Of a DNA stretch of 64,000 bases, positions 11,789 through 23,350 are shown in pieces. The stretch is taken from the NCBI GenBank assembly GCA_027924645.1, contig BSBN01001753.1, positions 248,001 to 312,000 of the forward strand. Direction: 5' to 3'. A model generated the notes under the pieces. The model ran no database searches. It was not told where the DNA came from and was given only the letters and a program-made list of their open reading frames with translations. Within the stretch, counting starts at the first letter, position 1; every line of letters begins with the position of its first letter. The position numbers and the translations under genes are program-made. Source of the DNA: Cunninghamia lanceolata (lineage: Eukaryota > Streptophyta > Pinopsida > Cupressales > Cupressaceae).

Positions 11789-13424
11789 TGTCAGTAAAAT
11801 ATTTATATGAAAATAACCTCTTTTGAAAATAACTTGTGAGGTGTGAAATGGAAAAAGAGGGTTTTTAGGAAATTTGGAGAATGAAAAGGAAAAAAGGGGG
11901 AGGCTTTTTCATTCATTCATTCTTTTCGTTCAAAATTTCTCTTTCCTTGTGTGTGTGGAGACTTGATTTAAAATATGATTGTGTATGCTTGATGGGTTAC
12001 TACACTACTAAAAGGAAAGGATTTTAGAAAGCTTGCTTGGTGTGAGTGTGGGAGCAAAGATCTCCCCAATTCGTGTGTGTGAAATTGCATTGAAAGACAA
12101 GGTATTCCTCGTTTTGATTTATGCAATTGCTTGTTGATTCATGCTTTGACCATGTCCACACTAAGTGGTTGCATATGATATCTCATTCCTTAAGTTGGAG
12201 TTGAATTTGTATTCCTAGAATAGACGTAAAGTATTTAGTTTTATGTTATGTATTTATTTTTTGGAATTTTCAAAATGACTCCATTAGGCTGGCAAACTTT
12301 CCCCAAAAATTTATGTAATTGTATAATTGTGGTGTTGTGCATATTTAGATCAAAAGGATATTCTTGGATATTAGAAAATTCGAGTTTTGAAATTTTGAAG
12401 AAATTTGAGCTTCCTTTAATGGTGGATGTGAATAGTGTTTTGAGCTTGACGAGTAAATTTACGAAAATTGAGATTTCAGCTATGTATAAACCTTTTATTT
12501 TGTGGGATGAATTGTTTCATGTTATAAATGTGATTTCCTTCCTTTTGATTACGGGTGTCACACTTTTTGGCCTTGTTTTCCATGCCGTGACTTTTGGGGT
12601 CAAAGTTGACTTTTTGTCTCAAAATTGGATTCTAGTGCTAGGAGTACAATGGACCCTAATTGCCATTTGAAATTTAGCTATGCCCATGTGAAATGCATGA
12701 AGGGGAATAGCATTTTAATAAGATATGATTGTTTTGATAATTTTCTTGAGAAGACTAAGTCTGTTAGTGTGTATTTCTCACATCCATGCAGATTTAACTG
12801 ACATGATGACACTGTCCATGTATAGTAGTGCTCTCCTTTGATTCTTTGGGTCGTAATGCTCATTCTCTTGCATGAATGTTGTTGAATCATCACACTCTTT
12901 GCTTGGTGTTGGTGGTTGTCACCACTGCCTTGTGTGTTATCGTTGTTGATTACCATAACCCTTGTGTGCCATTGTTTGATTATGATTACAATGTGTATGT
13001 TTATTGGATGATGATGTCATGCCTTGTTTTGCATGCTATGACCATTTGGTGTAAATGATGATTTAGCATGTATTAATGGAAGAATTGTAATATGGTTTTG
13101 AAGTGGTTTTTCCTTTCCCCAATTGCATTGAAATGAGATGAGTAGTGTTGATGGATAGTAAATGATAATCTTTATTGATTAAAGGTATCGATGCTCTCTA
13201 TACTAGTCTATTCCTTTCCTTACCTTTGGTTGGGTTGCAAGTACCCAAGTGGTGATCTATGCATTGAACTCTCGATTTGTGTGTATTCAAGTGTGGTTGT
13301 GCATTGAATTACTAATGTATTGTTTATTCTTGAACTATGCATCAGACCCTTGACGTGTGTGAACTCAAGTGTGGTTGTGTAGTGAGTTTTGCTAGATTGT
13401 TGTTCCCATGGTGCTATGCATTGG
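11789..13424. other. Unannotated intron sequence
   Basis: About 1.6 kb without recognised element or gene. The 140-residue open frame at 12248-12670 has no motif I know and ordinary AT-rich composition, so it is not called. Confidence 0.4.
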
Positions 13425-14190
13425 ATGGTGTGAATAGTTCCACGGGGATGCGTCCCCCCTCGAAACCAGCCATCCCCTAGAGGGGGACGTTTCTGGGACA
13501 GGGAGACGTCGACGAAACGCCCCCCCGCCGTCTCTAAGACATCTCTCCTTGGGGAGACTTCTGGACATCCCCCCGAAAAACATTTTTTAACCATTTTTTT
13601 TTTAAATTTCAAGGAAAATGAAAACCTAAAAGCACCTCTAAGTTTAATATGTCTCATTTTTTACCTTTCTTTTCTTTGTTTCATTGTGCCTGCATCGTCG
13701 AGTCTCTAGCAGTTCCAGTGATGAGGAGATCGACATGGAGCTTGGGGATGATTAGATCATTGGAGGCAACAGGCCATTAACTATTTTGGCATTTACTATT
13801 TAGTATTTAGTATTTACTATTTCAGTATTTTGAACATTGTTGAAACTTGATTGTAATTATGAACAATGATTATGAAATTCAAATTATGAAACATCTAGTT
13901 TTTGTTCCAAGGTCTATTAAATTTAAGTACATTGTTTCAATGTTCACTAGTTCAATGAAATCATTGCAATGTGTTTAAACTCTAAACTTTACTTATTCCT
14001 TAGGCTTCTACGGTTATACATCTTTTTATAACTAATTTTTCAAGTATTATATGTATTTCAGCGCACCGCTCCCCCGCTGCCGTCCCCCGTCGTCCCCAAA
14101 TTTAGGTCCCCCACCCCCCCATCCCCGAAATGCGTCCCCTGCCGTCGCCCCGTCCCCATCCCCAAAACTCAGTGGAACTATGATGGTGTG
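13425..14190. mobile_element. Non-autonomous hAT element, 750 bp, with perfect 8-bp target duplication
   Basis: ATGGTGTG occurs at 13425-13432 and 14183-14190. The element between (13433-14182) has 11-bp terminal inverted repeats: AATAGTTCCAC on the left and GTGGAACTATG on the right, one mismatch from CATAGTTCCAC. Subterminal blocks are packed with GGGGAC/GTCCCC and CCCGT motifs (13441-13575, 14066-14165). Around 13710-13755 a short acidic coding tail (SSDEEIDMELGDD, then stop) looks like the last residues of a hAT transposase. It therefore seems to be a deletion derivative that kept both ends and the transposase C-terminus. Confidence 0.9.
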
Positions 14191-15420
14191 TGAAACCCAA
14201 GTGCAACCCATGATGTGGATTATTGGTTTCTTGTGTGAAACCCTAGTTTGTGTGAGTTTGGTTGTGCTACAAGTGTATCCACGATCTTCTCTCTCCATAG
14301 CTCGAGGGTTGCCTAGAGTGGAATACACATCTATCACGTTTGATGATGTTAATATGGTTAGGAGGTGGCTAACATTCTCCATTGGTCCCCTTTTGAAAGT
14401 TTGCTTGGGAGCTTGAAGAGTTCTTGGTATGGTATATTTTTCCATCTTGGATTATGCCTTGAGTTATGTAAAGGTTGTAATCATGTTATTATTGTAGTTG
14501 ATCTTGTATTGGTCTTGGTTCATGCCCATCCTTGTATTCTTCGAATGCAAGCTTGAAATTATAACAATTATCGTGTTTTGTGTTTTGGTTGAAAATGCAT
14601 GTGTAGGTGGGTGATTTTGTTTAAGCATCGTAGATGTTACTATTCATGCTTTTGGAAAAAAAGTGCTTAAGTGAAATTTTATTTCATGGATGTGTTATAA
14701 ATGAAATTGAAACTCCATGGTGTGGTTGGTGCTCATTCAACTCTTATTTCCATATAGTTATGATCATTTTGTTATGCCATAGTAGCATGATTGCTAGGCT
14801 TGTTCTCATGCATTGAATAGCTGAATTTGATCTTATTTGGAAATAAATTATTTAGGTGAATTAAGCATTGAGTTGTGTTATCAAAATGAACGGAGATTCA
14901 TTATTGTATAATGTCCTTGCTTAGTTATGTTGTATGTAAAGTCAAGCTCTAAATCGTGTATTAAATTATTATTTGAGTAGCATTTACTTATCATCTTAGA
15001 AGGGATTTAGCTTGTTTGGGCAATCCTAATTATGTGATGTTTAGACCTAATTGTTTATGAAGTTGAAATGAAACTAGAAGTTATGTTTTGGTTATCATTC
15101 GAATGTTGTGAGTAGATAGAATCAATGATATGATGTTGTGTAGTACATTATGCTAGGAGTTGAATTGCTCTTTTATGCTTATGAATTATATGTTATGCTT
15201 TGAACATTGCTATGATTATGTTAGAATCATGAGTTTATGTTTCTTTTCATTTCTTGGGAATTGTGCCTCTTTGGGGGTTTCTCATTCAGCCAATAAAGAG
15301 CCTATACGAGCTCGAATGCTTGGTCCGAGTCTTTTTCTATTTAGCATGCAAAATGAGAAAACCATGCGCAAGTGTTCATGAAACTTGAGGTAGTTGTCCT
15401 AGACTTGTGTGTTTGTGTAA
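14191..15420. other. Unannotated intron sequence
   Basis: No recognised gene or element. Short open frames on the plus strand have no known domain. Confidence 0.4.
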
Positions 15421-16020
15421 AGTTGTAGGTTGCAAATCGGACCCTGAAGTCTGAAATGAAAGCCTACAGGAGTTTAGTCTTCAAGTCAAAATTTGTAGGT
15501 TTGCTAGTTGCAAATTAGACACCGAAGTCTGAAATGCAAGCTTGCAAGAGTTTGGATTTCAAGTTAGAATTTGCATGTTGTCAAATGCTTATTAGCCTCT
15601 AAAGTTTGAGGTGAGAGTATGTCGAAGTTAGGACTTAGCTTTGAAATTGTCATGAAATGCAAAATGCAAATCAAACCTTGAAGTTCAAAATGCAAATTGC
15701 AAATCAGCTCTGAAGTCCGAAGTGAATGACCGACAGGGTTTAGAATTGTCCTCTCAATGTGCATGTTTTGAATTTGTCTATTGGGATCCAAAGCTCAAGG
15801 TGCTTGCTTGTTGGAGTTCGGAGTTTGGCATAGATTTTCTCATCATGCCCTTTGCTAGTCGTGCATTGGCGTCTGAAGTTTGAGCCGATGTATATTGGAC
15901 TCTGAAGTTTGAGATTGTGTAAATCTAACAAATCTAATCTGAAGTTCGAGCCCATGTAAAAGTGAAGTTGGACCTCAAAGTTTGGGTTTGTGAATATTAG
16001 ACCCTGAAGTCTAAGCTATT
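15421..16020. repeat. Degenerate array with CTGAAGTTTGAG motif
   Basis: The motif (GGAC)CCTGAAGTCTGAAATG / CTGAAGTTTGAG recurs at irregular spacing of about 30-90 bases, for example near 15443, 15519, 15711, 15880, 15902, 15940 and 16002, with longer similarity TTGCAAAT...GAAGTCTGAAATG...AGTTT between the first two units. It resembles decayed minisatellite-like repeats found in LTR U3 or untranslated parts of large plant retroelements. The element it belonged to is not identifiable. 16021-16333 shows nothing further. Confidence 0.6.
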
Positions 16021-16333
16021 GCAGTTTTATACTTTTTTTTTGAATCCCGAAATGTAAAGAGAGTGACTTGGTAAGCATCTTGTAGGTGTTTGCAAGTTGA
16101 CATAGAAACCCTGACTCTCCACTAGATCTTGTTGTTTGAGTTCGTCACAACTTTGGTTGTGGTATAGTAAGTCTTCTGCTTGTGTCACCCTATTTAGAGC
16201 TTCGTGTCATATGTCTCGTGTATTGTATCCCAGCACTTGGTACTTGTAGTTGTGCAGTGTGGCATGTTGGTGTTGCATTTGTAACACAAAAAAATTGTTC
16301 GTTTGTGTTGTGTCCATTATTGTCTTAGGAGAA

Positions 16334-17372
16334 TGTAATGTCCCCATTTTTGCGAGCATCAATTTTCAGAGGGATTAGCCTATTTCTTGACCCTCATAGG
16401 CTAATAGTTATGGATAGAGGGTCCTCTGAGATAGTTACTTGGTCGATTGGTGACATTACTTCTCTTCAGTGCTTTGCTAGGTTCACGACTTGGCCTTGAC
16501 AGGGATTTGTGGACTTTGATTGACGTAATTACTATTTATAGTAAGTCACCTTGGCAGTTGAGCTTGGGTTCACTATTTTTTTAGCAGGGCATCTAGACAC
16601 GTGGTGATTAGCGGTGTTGACTTCAGTTTCAGATGGCATGGCAACATAATGAGTATTTGTGGAGATTTTGATGTTTATATGGCTTAAATGATATTAAATG
16701 TCATAAAGTGATATTATAAAGTTATAACTTAACTTTATAAAAGTGGGGCCATTTTAATGTTAATGAGCAATTAATGCCTTTATGAAAAAGTACGCCATAT
16801 CTTCAGGGTATATTATAAAGTCAAGAAAAAACAAATATTTAAATGATCAAAAAATACAATTTGGATGGAATTGTTTGGGAGAAGTACAAATAGAGTATCA
16901 AAAGCAAATCAACCTCATTCTTGATGATTACTTGACTTTGTCATTTTGGTGCTCTTGGGAATTGACATGGAGACCAAGGGTTTCAGTCATCTTCAGCCAT
17001 TGGAGAATGAAAACTCTTCAATGTATTAGCAATCTTGAGGCTGTGAAAGATCAACCAAATCATTGCCTGTGAGAGCTTCATTCAGGAGTTCTATTTGCGC
17101 TTCATTGGATCTACAGAGAGATTTAGGAATAAGGGTTTCATCAGCTTTTTGAGATCAGAAGATTGTTTCCGGGTATGAACGCTTCAATATAATTGCATGA
17201 TATAAATAACTCTGGAATAATATTATATTTTGCTTCTGCATTATTTGTTCTGTTAATTTTATGCATTTTCCTGGCAAAAATCTTCAAAAACTTCAAACAT
17301 CAAACCAGCATTTGCAAAAACTAGATTCAGGATGAACTAGGGTTCTCTACAGAGAAAGCTTGGGGCATTACA
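16334..17372 (+). repeat. LTR of the TGTAATGTCCCC family (solo or remnant)
   Basis: Starts TGTAATGTCCCCA and ends TTGGGGCATTACA, near-perfect inverted ends with TG...CA. It shares the ATAGGCTAA motif shortly after the start with the other family copies and has a TATA-like TTTATAAAAG near 16735, giving plus orientation. The flanks GAGAA and CACCC do not match, so no target duplication survives, or it is a recombined copy. No primer binding site or coding region follows. Confidence 0.75.
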
Positions 17373-18711
17373 CACCCCATCTTCAAACATAACAACTTGG
17401 AACAAAGTTAATAGAAAAAAGGCCTTTCTCCCATCCAAAGATGGGCTTGCTCGTATAATCCTTGGGGCAATATCATCTCAATATAAGATCATGTCTTTAT
17501 TGGCTCAAAAAAAAGTCATCGTTCTAAATGCCCCAATTTCATCACTTCCTCTTTGAACAAATTCTCCCATTGTAATTCATTATTTAGTGGGGATTTGTAT
17601 TGTTTCCACAACAAATCCACCATGTTCTTAGTTATGATGACTAAGATGAGACATACCATAGAAACATTACTAAAACTATCTATATTGAGACTTGCAATGG
17701 TGGTCTGTTTCATTTCTCCAATCACTAATTGAACTTTGTGCATAATCAATACTAATTCTCTTAAGCAACTTCTCAAGGATAAATTGAATATGACTAGCAT
17801 AAATATCTTAAATACATCCATCTAAAAGATGCCAAAAGATATGAATCTTGAGTTGTCTATATTGGATTTGTCACATAAGTTAGGTAGGCACCTTGAGAGT
17901 GATATGTCTCGATGTCTTTAAGATAAATGTATTTAATATATCTATGCTAGTGCATATAAATGTATATATGTTGGCAATATTGTCATTGATGTCAAAGGCG
18001 TATGAGGGATTGTTGCAAATGTTGTCATTTATGTCAAGGAAGATGTCATGGATGCCTAGGATGTAGAGTATCTGAAAGACAATAGCGACAAAGTTATAAA
18101 AGACATATTGGGTGATAAGGTAGTAAGTTCGTGCAGTACTTGATTACAGATTGACCACGACCTGAAGACTTTGGTGTTAATAATGATCAACATGGGATAG
18201 TGAGGACAACCAAAGATATATCATAGTCTTTGTAAAATTCTAACAAACAGTATGAAACTCCAACAAGCCATAATGGGATAAGTGAGCAATTACACATAAA
18301 AGAGAATCATCTAGGCCGACTCTTCTACATGTGACAAAGTTAAATGAATGTGGGACGATCATGCATTAATTAGAGTTCAAATTAAAGATTTAAACTTATT
18401 CATATGGGCTGACACATGCTGGTCGATTGGTTTTTGGAGCCCAGATTTGAAGTTTAAACTAAAATATAAACTAGTTTATTGATTGAAGGCCGTCATATAG
18501 GCAATATGAAGATTTGAAGTTAAATATTATGAAGAGATCGGCTTCTTTATGGTAAAAGTTGGTTTCAAAGGAAGAATTATTTAAATCCTTCAAGGCTGAC
18601 TTCTCATGTTTTGGCGCTACATTTAAAATTTGTTTAAGTTCAAACATAAGCATTATTAATATGGCCGACTCCCTTCAATGGCGCCAAAAGCTAAGTTTGA
18701 ATTTAATTTTG
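17373..18711. other. Unannotated sequence, possible copia LTR fragment
   Basis: No gene is recognised. From 17969 the text TGTTGGCAATATTGTCATTG resembles the start of a Ty1/copia LTR, but no partner end is visible. The minus-strand open frame at 17516-17821 has no known motif. Confidence 0.35.
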
Positions 18712-20327
18712 TGTAATGTCCTCATTTTTGGAGTGATCAACTTGGAGATAGATATTACCCTATTCACCATTCCTGTAGGCTAATACGCTTGGTAAGGGAA
18801 TGTCTTGGTTGAGCTAGATGGGAAAAATGAATGTTGTTGTGGTTAGAAAGAGGAATATTTGCTCAACTAATAATATTTTTGGCTAATGTTTTTTTTTATA
18901 TTATTTTTATTTAGCCAAAAATTATAAAATATCAAGCCAAGTAATTGAGCGGCCAAATTGGAGAAATGAAAAATGACTTAAAGATAGAAAATGGGAAAGT
19001 TGGAAGGTGACGATGAAATATAATTTATTATTATATTTTTATTATTTTCCCATGAAAATCGCCGCCCAAAGAGAGACAAAAAAATAAAAAATAAAAAATA
19101 ATAAAATATTATTCTCTCTCTCCTAGTCGTCGCCCAAGGAGAAATAAGGGAAATTTATTAAATAAAAACCAATAAAAAATATTTTATTATGGTGGTGGAC
19201 TTGAAAATTCATAAAATTATGGCTAATTGGGTCGCCCAACTCAACGAAGATAAAAGGATATAAATTGATATCATTTTTCATATCATTGATCATTTGGCTT
19301 TGGCATTTTAGAGTATTTCTCTTGGCTGTAACTTGTTTTCAACTGTGTTCAAGGACGAAAACCCTTGGATAAGAGTTATTGGACGAAAACCCAATTCACT
19401 ATGGGAGATGGATTCACTTAGAATTCATCATTGAGCTTATTTGCAGGTATTTGAGGAGATAATGGCTTCATTTCAGCTAGGGTTTGGATTGGAATTCATT
19501 ACAACAGCTAGGGTTTGAAGCATTTTGCAGATTGGAGACTTTGATATTTAGATTTGAGGATGTTCTTGGCATATTTTCATCAATAAGCGCTTGGAGAGGG
19601 TTTCTAGGTGGAGCGCTAGGCTTGAGAAGGCATTTTGGGCGATTTTCAACATTCATACATATTTTGATTTTTATGACAGCAGGCTGAAAATTCATATAAG
19701 AGGCAGATTAGATGATATTTTGGCAGGTTTTGTTGATATAAGGGTTTATTTTGCAAGCTAGGCTAAATCGCCTCATTTCTACACATAGGCGTTACATATT
19801 GGAGGTGAATTTTGGTGAATTTGTGAGGGTTTACAGGTCTGATTTTATAACAACAGTTACAAATTTCATGATCAGACTTCTTCATTGGCATTTAGCTTGA
19901 GTTTCCATCAACGTTCATCATCTATGTGTTGGCATTTGATGTTACTTCATTGGAGGATCATTTGTATGATTACTTGGTCAATCTAGGGCATCATATACTT
20001 GTTTATATAAGTCTAATTTTCATATCAGACCATTCTGTTTTGTAACCAGCCAACTACATTTCAATAAAGAAGCCTATCTTTCCATCTGGGTATGTCTTTG
20101 TTATGTTTGCATTGATTTTGGATGTATATGTGAGCTGATATAATTACATTTCAGTCATCTTTTGGTATTATTTGTTTGTCATATTGCAACCTTTCTATCT
20201 TCATTACATTGCAAACATGTTGGTGAAAATGAAACTTGAAAACCTTAAGTATATTTGAAGAAAAACAAATCAGAAAATTCAGATCAGCAAGGTAAAAATT
20301 TAGTTCAAGTTAGACAGGGTTCTTATA
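18712..20327 (+). repeat. 5' LTR of a Ty3/gypsy element (TGTAATGTCCCC family)
   Basis: Starts TGTAATGTCCTCATTTTTGG at 18712. The promoter-like GGATATAAATTG is near 19258, followed by the family motif GACGAAAACCC twice (19357, 19383). The right boundary is inferred from the primer binding site at 20329, so it is good to a few bases only. It differs from the other family copies in being joined to internal retroelement sequence. Confidence 0.75.
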
Positions 20328-20328
20328 G

Positions 20329-20340
20329 TGGTATCAGAGC
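20329..20340 (+). other. Retroelement primer binding site (initiator Met tRNA)
   Basis: TGGTATCAGAGC is the standard plant LTR-retrotransposon site complementary to the 3' end of initiator methionine tRNA. It lies directly after the LTR and fixes the element's plus orientation. Confidence 0.9.
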
Positions 20341-20344
20341 TTGG

Positions 20345-20873
20345 ATCCTGCCAGCCTATTGGGTAATGCATGAAATAGATCCACTCAGGTTTCATTATCA
20401 TAGAAGAACAGGTACAAATCAAGGCAATAATGGAGATTGAAGAGCAGGTAGTCTGCCAAGGGATAATAGTGGTGATATGATGAAAGATATGGTAGCTGGT
20501 CAAAGAATGATGGCAGTAGAATTTCAGTGTTGGATAAACACAGTTTGGTGTTTGGTGATATTCCTCTAGGTAGACCACCAGATCGTGGATATGAGCATGT
20601 GATTGAGTTAGAGGAGGGCACCAAACCGGTGAACATTGCACCTCATCATCATCCGCGACACTTCAAGGAGGAAATAGAGAAGATGATAAAGGATTTGCTT
20701 GATATGGGACACATTCGGCCTTCATCTAGTCCATTCGCTTTTTTTGTGTTTTGGTGAAGAAGAAGGATAGTACTATGCGGATGTGTATTGATTATAGGGC
20801 ACTGAACAAGAAGACAATCAAAAACAGGTATCCTATCCCCAGGATCGATGAGCTTCTTGATGAGTTACACGAG
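20345..20873 (+). pseudogene. Ty3/gypsy reverse transcriptase, N-terminal fragment
   Basis: From about 20527: FGDIPLGRPPDRGYEHVIEL, then EEIEKMIKDLLDMGHIRPSS and, after a frameshift near 20752, [20 protein letters not shown] followed by [12 protein letters not shown]. This is the beginning of the gypsy RT domain, which would copy the element's RNA into DNA. Gag and protease are missing: the primer site is followed within 200 bases by RT, so there is a large internal deletion. The frame is cut at 20874, where another repeat starts with TGTCATGTCCCC, just before the first catalytic block. Confidence 0.88.
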
Positions 20874-22139
20874 TGTCATGTCCCCATATTAAGGCATTGT
20901 TTAAATTAAAGACTTAAACGTCATGATAAAACGATAGTAGAGAATACCTCTGATAATAAATTTATATGATTTAATTAGTAATATATAATGAATTATATTA
21001 TCATTACATAAATATTTTAATATAATTCAAATATAATATATAATATATTTATAAAATATATCAATATTATAAATAATAAATATGTACCTTTTTTCTCATG
21101 TAAGAGATAAAGCCTTATACGGTAGCTAAGGAGAAGTCTAACAAAGAAATCAAATAAGTATTAAACAAGCACTCCTTATAATAAAACAAAGACTCTATTA
21201 CAAAAATGATCGATCCTTATCACCTAGGCGATTCCATAAAGGTTACGAACTAAGTATTGTTTGAAGAGTTATTAATAGTCATGTCCATCCATTTGGAGGC
21301 GATCCGCTACATATAAAAGGCTAGGACTTCCTTGGGATTCCGGGGGGAGGAAAAAAGTGTGGCTTATTTATAAAGGGCGCTGCCTTTAAAAGGGAGAGCT
21401 CTTGTTTGTCAAGGTATATTCCAATAAGATAGAAATAGTGGGAATCACAAAATGAAGTCTGCCGTATGTTAAACAATCGTGGGACTCATTCAATGGAATG
21501 CAACTCCTAATTATTGTCTGCAGATTACAAAAAGGAGATATATTTGTTATTTCGAGGAATCACAGTCCCTATTTATTATGAAGGGATTCATATAGTCTTA
21601 GCACATTGATGTTAATATATTGATAAGTTGTAAAAGTTGTGGGGCCCTCAAATAAGATCAGCACTAAGGAGTTAGAAGGGATGCGTTGGAATCATTTGCA
21701 AAGTGCAAGCTTATTTTAAAGTCACAAATCTGATGTGGCAATCCTTGAGAATTTGTTTATGTTTGAAGGAGGGAAGAGGACAATACTAACTGTGGCCCAC
21801 CAAATGCAGCGCTTCCCATATAAAGACAAAAAGTCTTATTCAAGGGATGTATATATGAAGTGTTGTGTGTTAAACGTAGGGTTGTCTCTGTTGCAAAGAG
21901 TTGCATCCTTTCATGAATTCGCTGCTGTTCAAGGAGATATAAATAAAGGTTGTGGAATGTGAGTTAGTGAGAAAGAAAATAATGTAAATCATTCAAGTAT
22001 TCAAGCAGATCTACAGCAGAGAATATGAAGTGTAATTCAGACTTATATCAAAATATATGAAGAGAGTGTTAATGTTGTGAAGAGAAGAATATATGATGCA
22101 TAACCTTAGAGCAGATCTGTAAGAGAAAGTAGAGCAGAC
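20874..22139. other. Sequence beginning with an LTR-like TGTCATGTCCCC; otherwise unassigned
   Basis: The start matches the opening bases of LTRs elsewhere in the window and interrupts the RT fragment, but no matching end or duplication was found. TATA-like strings lie near 21315 and 21370. No coding sequence is supported. Confidence 0.4.
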
Positions 22140-22795
22140 CTTAAGGCTGAAATTTATGTGAAGTCATTGTGTTAGTTGAATCATATTTGTAAAGGAAGAA
22201 CATTGCATTATTTGAATCAGATTTGTGAAGGAAGAACATTGCATCACTTGAATCAGATTTGTGAAAGAAGAACTCAGATGCGTGAAGAAAGGACATTGTA
22301 TGATTTGTGATCAGACTTGTGAAGGAAAGACCTACATCATTCAAAGTCAGATTTGTGATCAGATTTGTGAGGGAAAGTCTATCTACATTCAATTCATGTG
22401 ACGACAATATCACTCATTGAAGAATTTGGAGGTTGGTGCCTATAAAAGAAGAGGCTGGTGTCTCTTGCTGAATTGGTGCTCAGTTGTGGGGATTGGTATC
22501 TCTAGTGGGTTGGTGCCTACAAATTTTGTAAGTGGGGATTGGTGTCTCCTGTGGGTTGGTGCCTACAAAAGAAGACTTGTAAAGAAAAGTAGGTTGGTGC
22601 CTACAAAGAAGATCAATATATAAGCAATATTTTGCCGTGATTTTCTCCCTTAAGGGTTTCCATATAAATCGTGTGTTCTTCTTGTGTTGCATAATTGTTT
22701 GATCTTGTGTGGTTGTTAATATTATAATTGTTGAGTTTGAAAAAGTAAAAGATTGTCTTATACTAATTCACCCCCCACCTCTCAGTATAAGCGTG
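22140..22795 (+). repeat. Dispersed repeat copy 1, with 36-bp tandem units
   Basis: Three 36-bp units starting at 22176, 22212 and 22248 (TTGAATCAGATTTGTGAAGG) are followed by four copies of GGTTGGTGCCTACAAA (near 22430, 22514, 22554, 22590), a TATATAAG at 22617, and an end AATTCACCCCCCACC. The whole arrangement recurs at 50900-51412. Tandem enhancer-like units before a TATA box suggest an LTR of a Ty1/copia-type element, but no coding part is attached. Confidence 0.7.
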
Positions 22796-22797
22796 TG

Positions 22798-23040
22798 CTC
22801 ATCAATATGCACCTGAATGTACATGCATATGTAGTACATATATACACATAAAGCATATGCATTTATATGTACACAAATAAGTGTATATGCTATGTACATA
22901 TGTACGTCAATATACATATACACATGTATATGTGTACATATAGATTCTATATACCTATGCACACACACATGTATGTACAAGGGTAAATGTTTGTATATAT
23001 GCACTTATGTTCACATACTATATACATGTGTATATAGACC
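22798..23040. repeat. Alternating purine-pyrimidine (TATGTACA) low-complexity tract
   Basis: About 240 bases made of TACATATG, TGTACATA, ACACACAC and similar strings. It has no coding potential on either strand. 23041-23350 after it shows nothing recognised apart from a 30-base stretch similar to 41341-41370. Confidence 0.8.
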
Positions 23041-23350
23041 ATTACAAACTTTGCTGCCGCTGTAGGTTACATCGATGTCCTCTCCCTATTCCTTTTATTA
23101 TTTCAAATGTCACTTGCCTTTTTTGAGAAGCTTACAGCAATCAAAAGACAACATAAATTTTAATATACCAATGATAAAGATTCTTTATTGAAATGGAAAA
23201 GAAATCCTGATGGAAGTATTTAAATTTTTTTGAATGTTTATAAATTATAAGTATTTAAGTTTTTATTTTCTATGAACTAGTATGAAAATGTTTCCAAATC
23301 ATTATAGGGAGATGGGCTTTATTTACTCTTCCTATAGGAGTGGATAGAAC

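Noticed and set aside
14047..14445. Open frames of 121-132 residues, proline- and arginine-rich
   Set aside because: They come from the C-rich subterminal block of the hAT element at 13433-14182 read through its border.
15421..16020. A CRISPR array
   Set aside because: Units are irregular in length and sequence, there are no cas genes and the DNA is eukaryotic.
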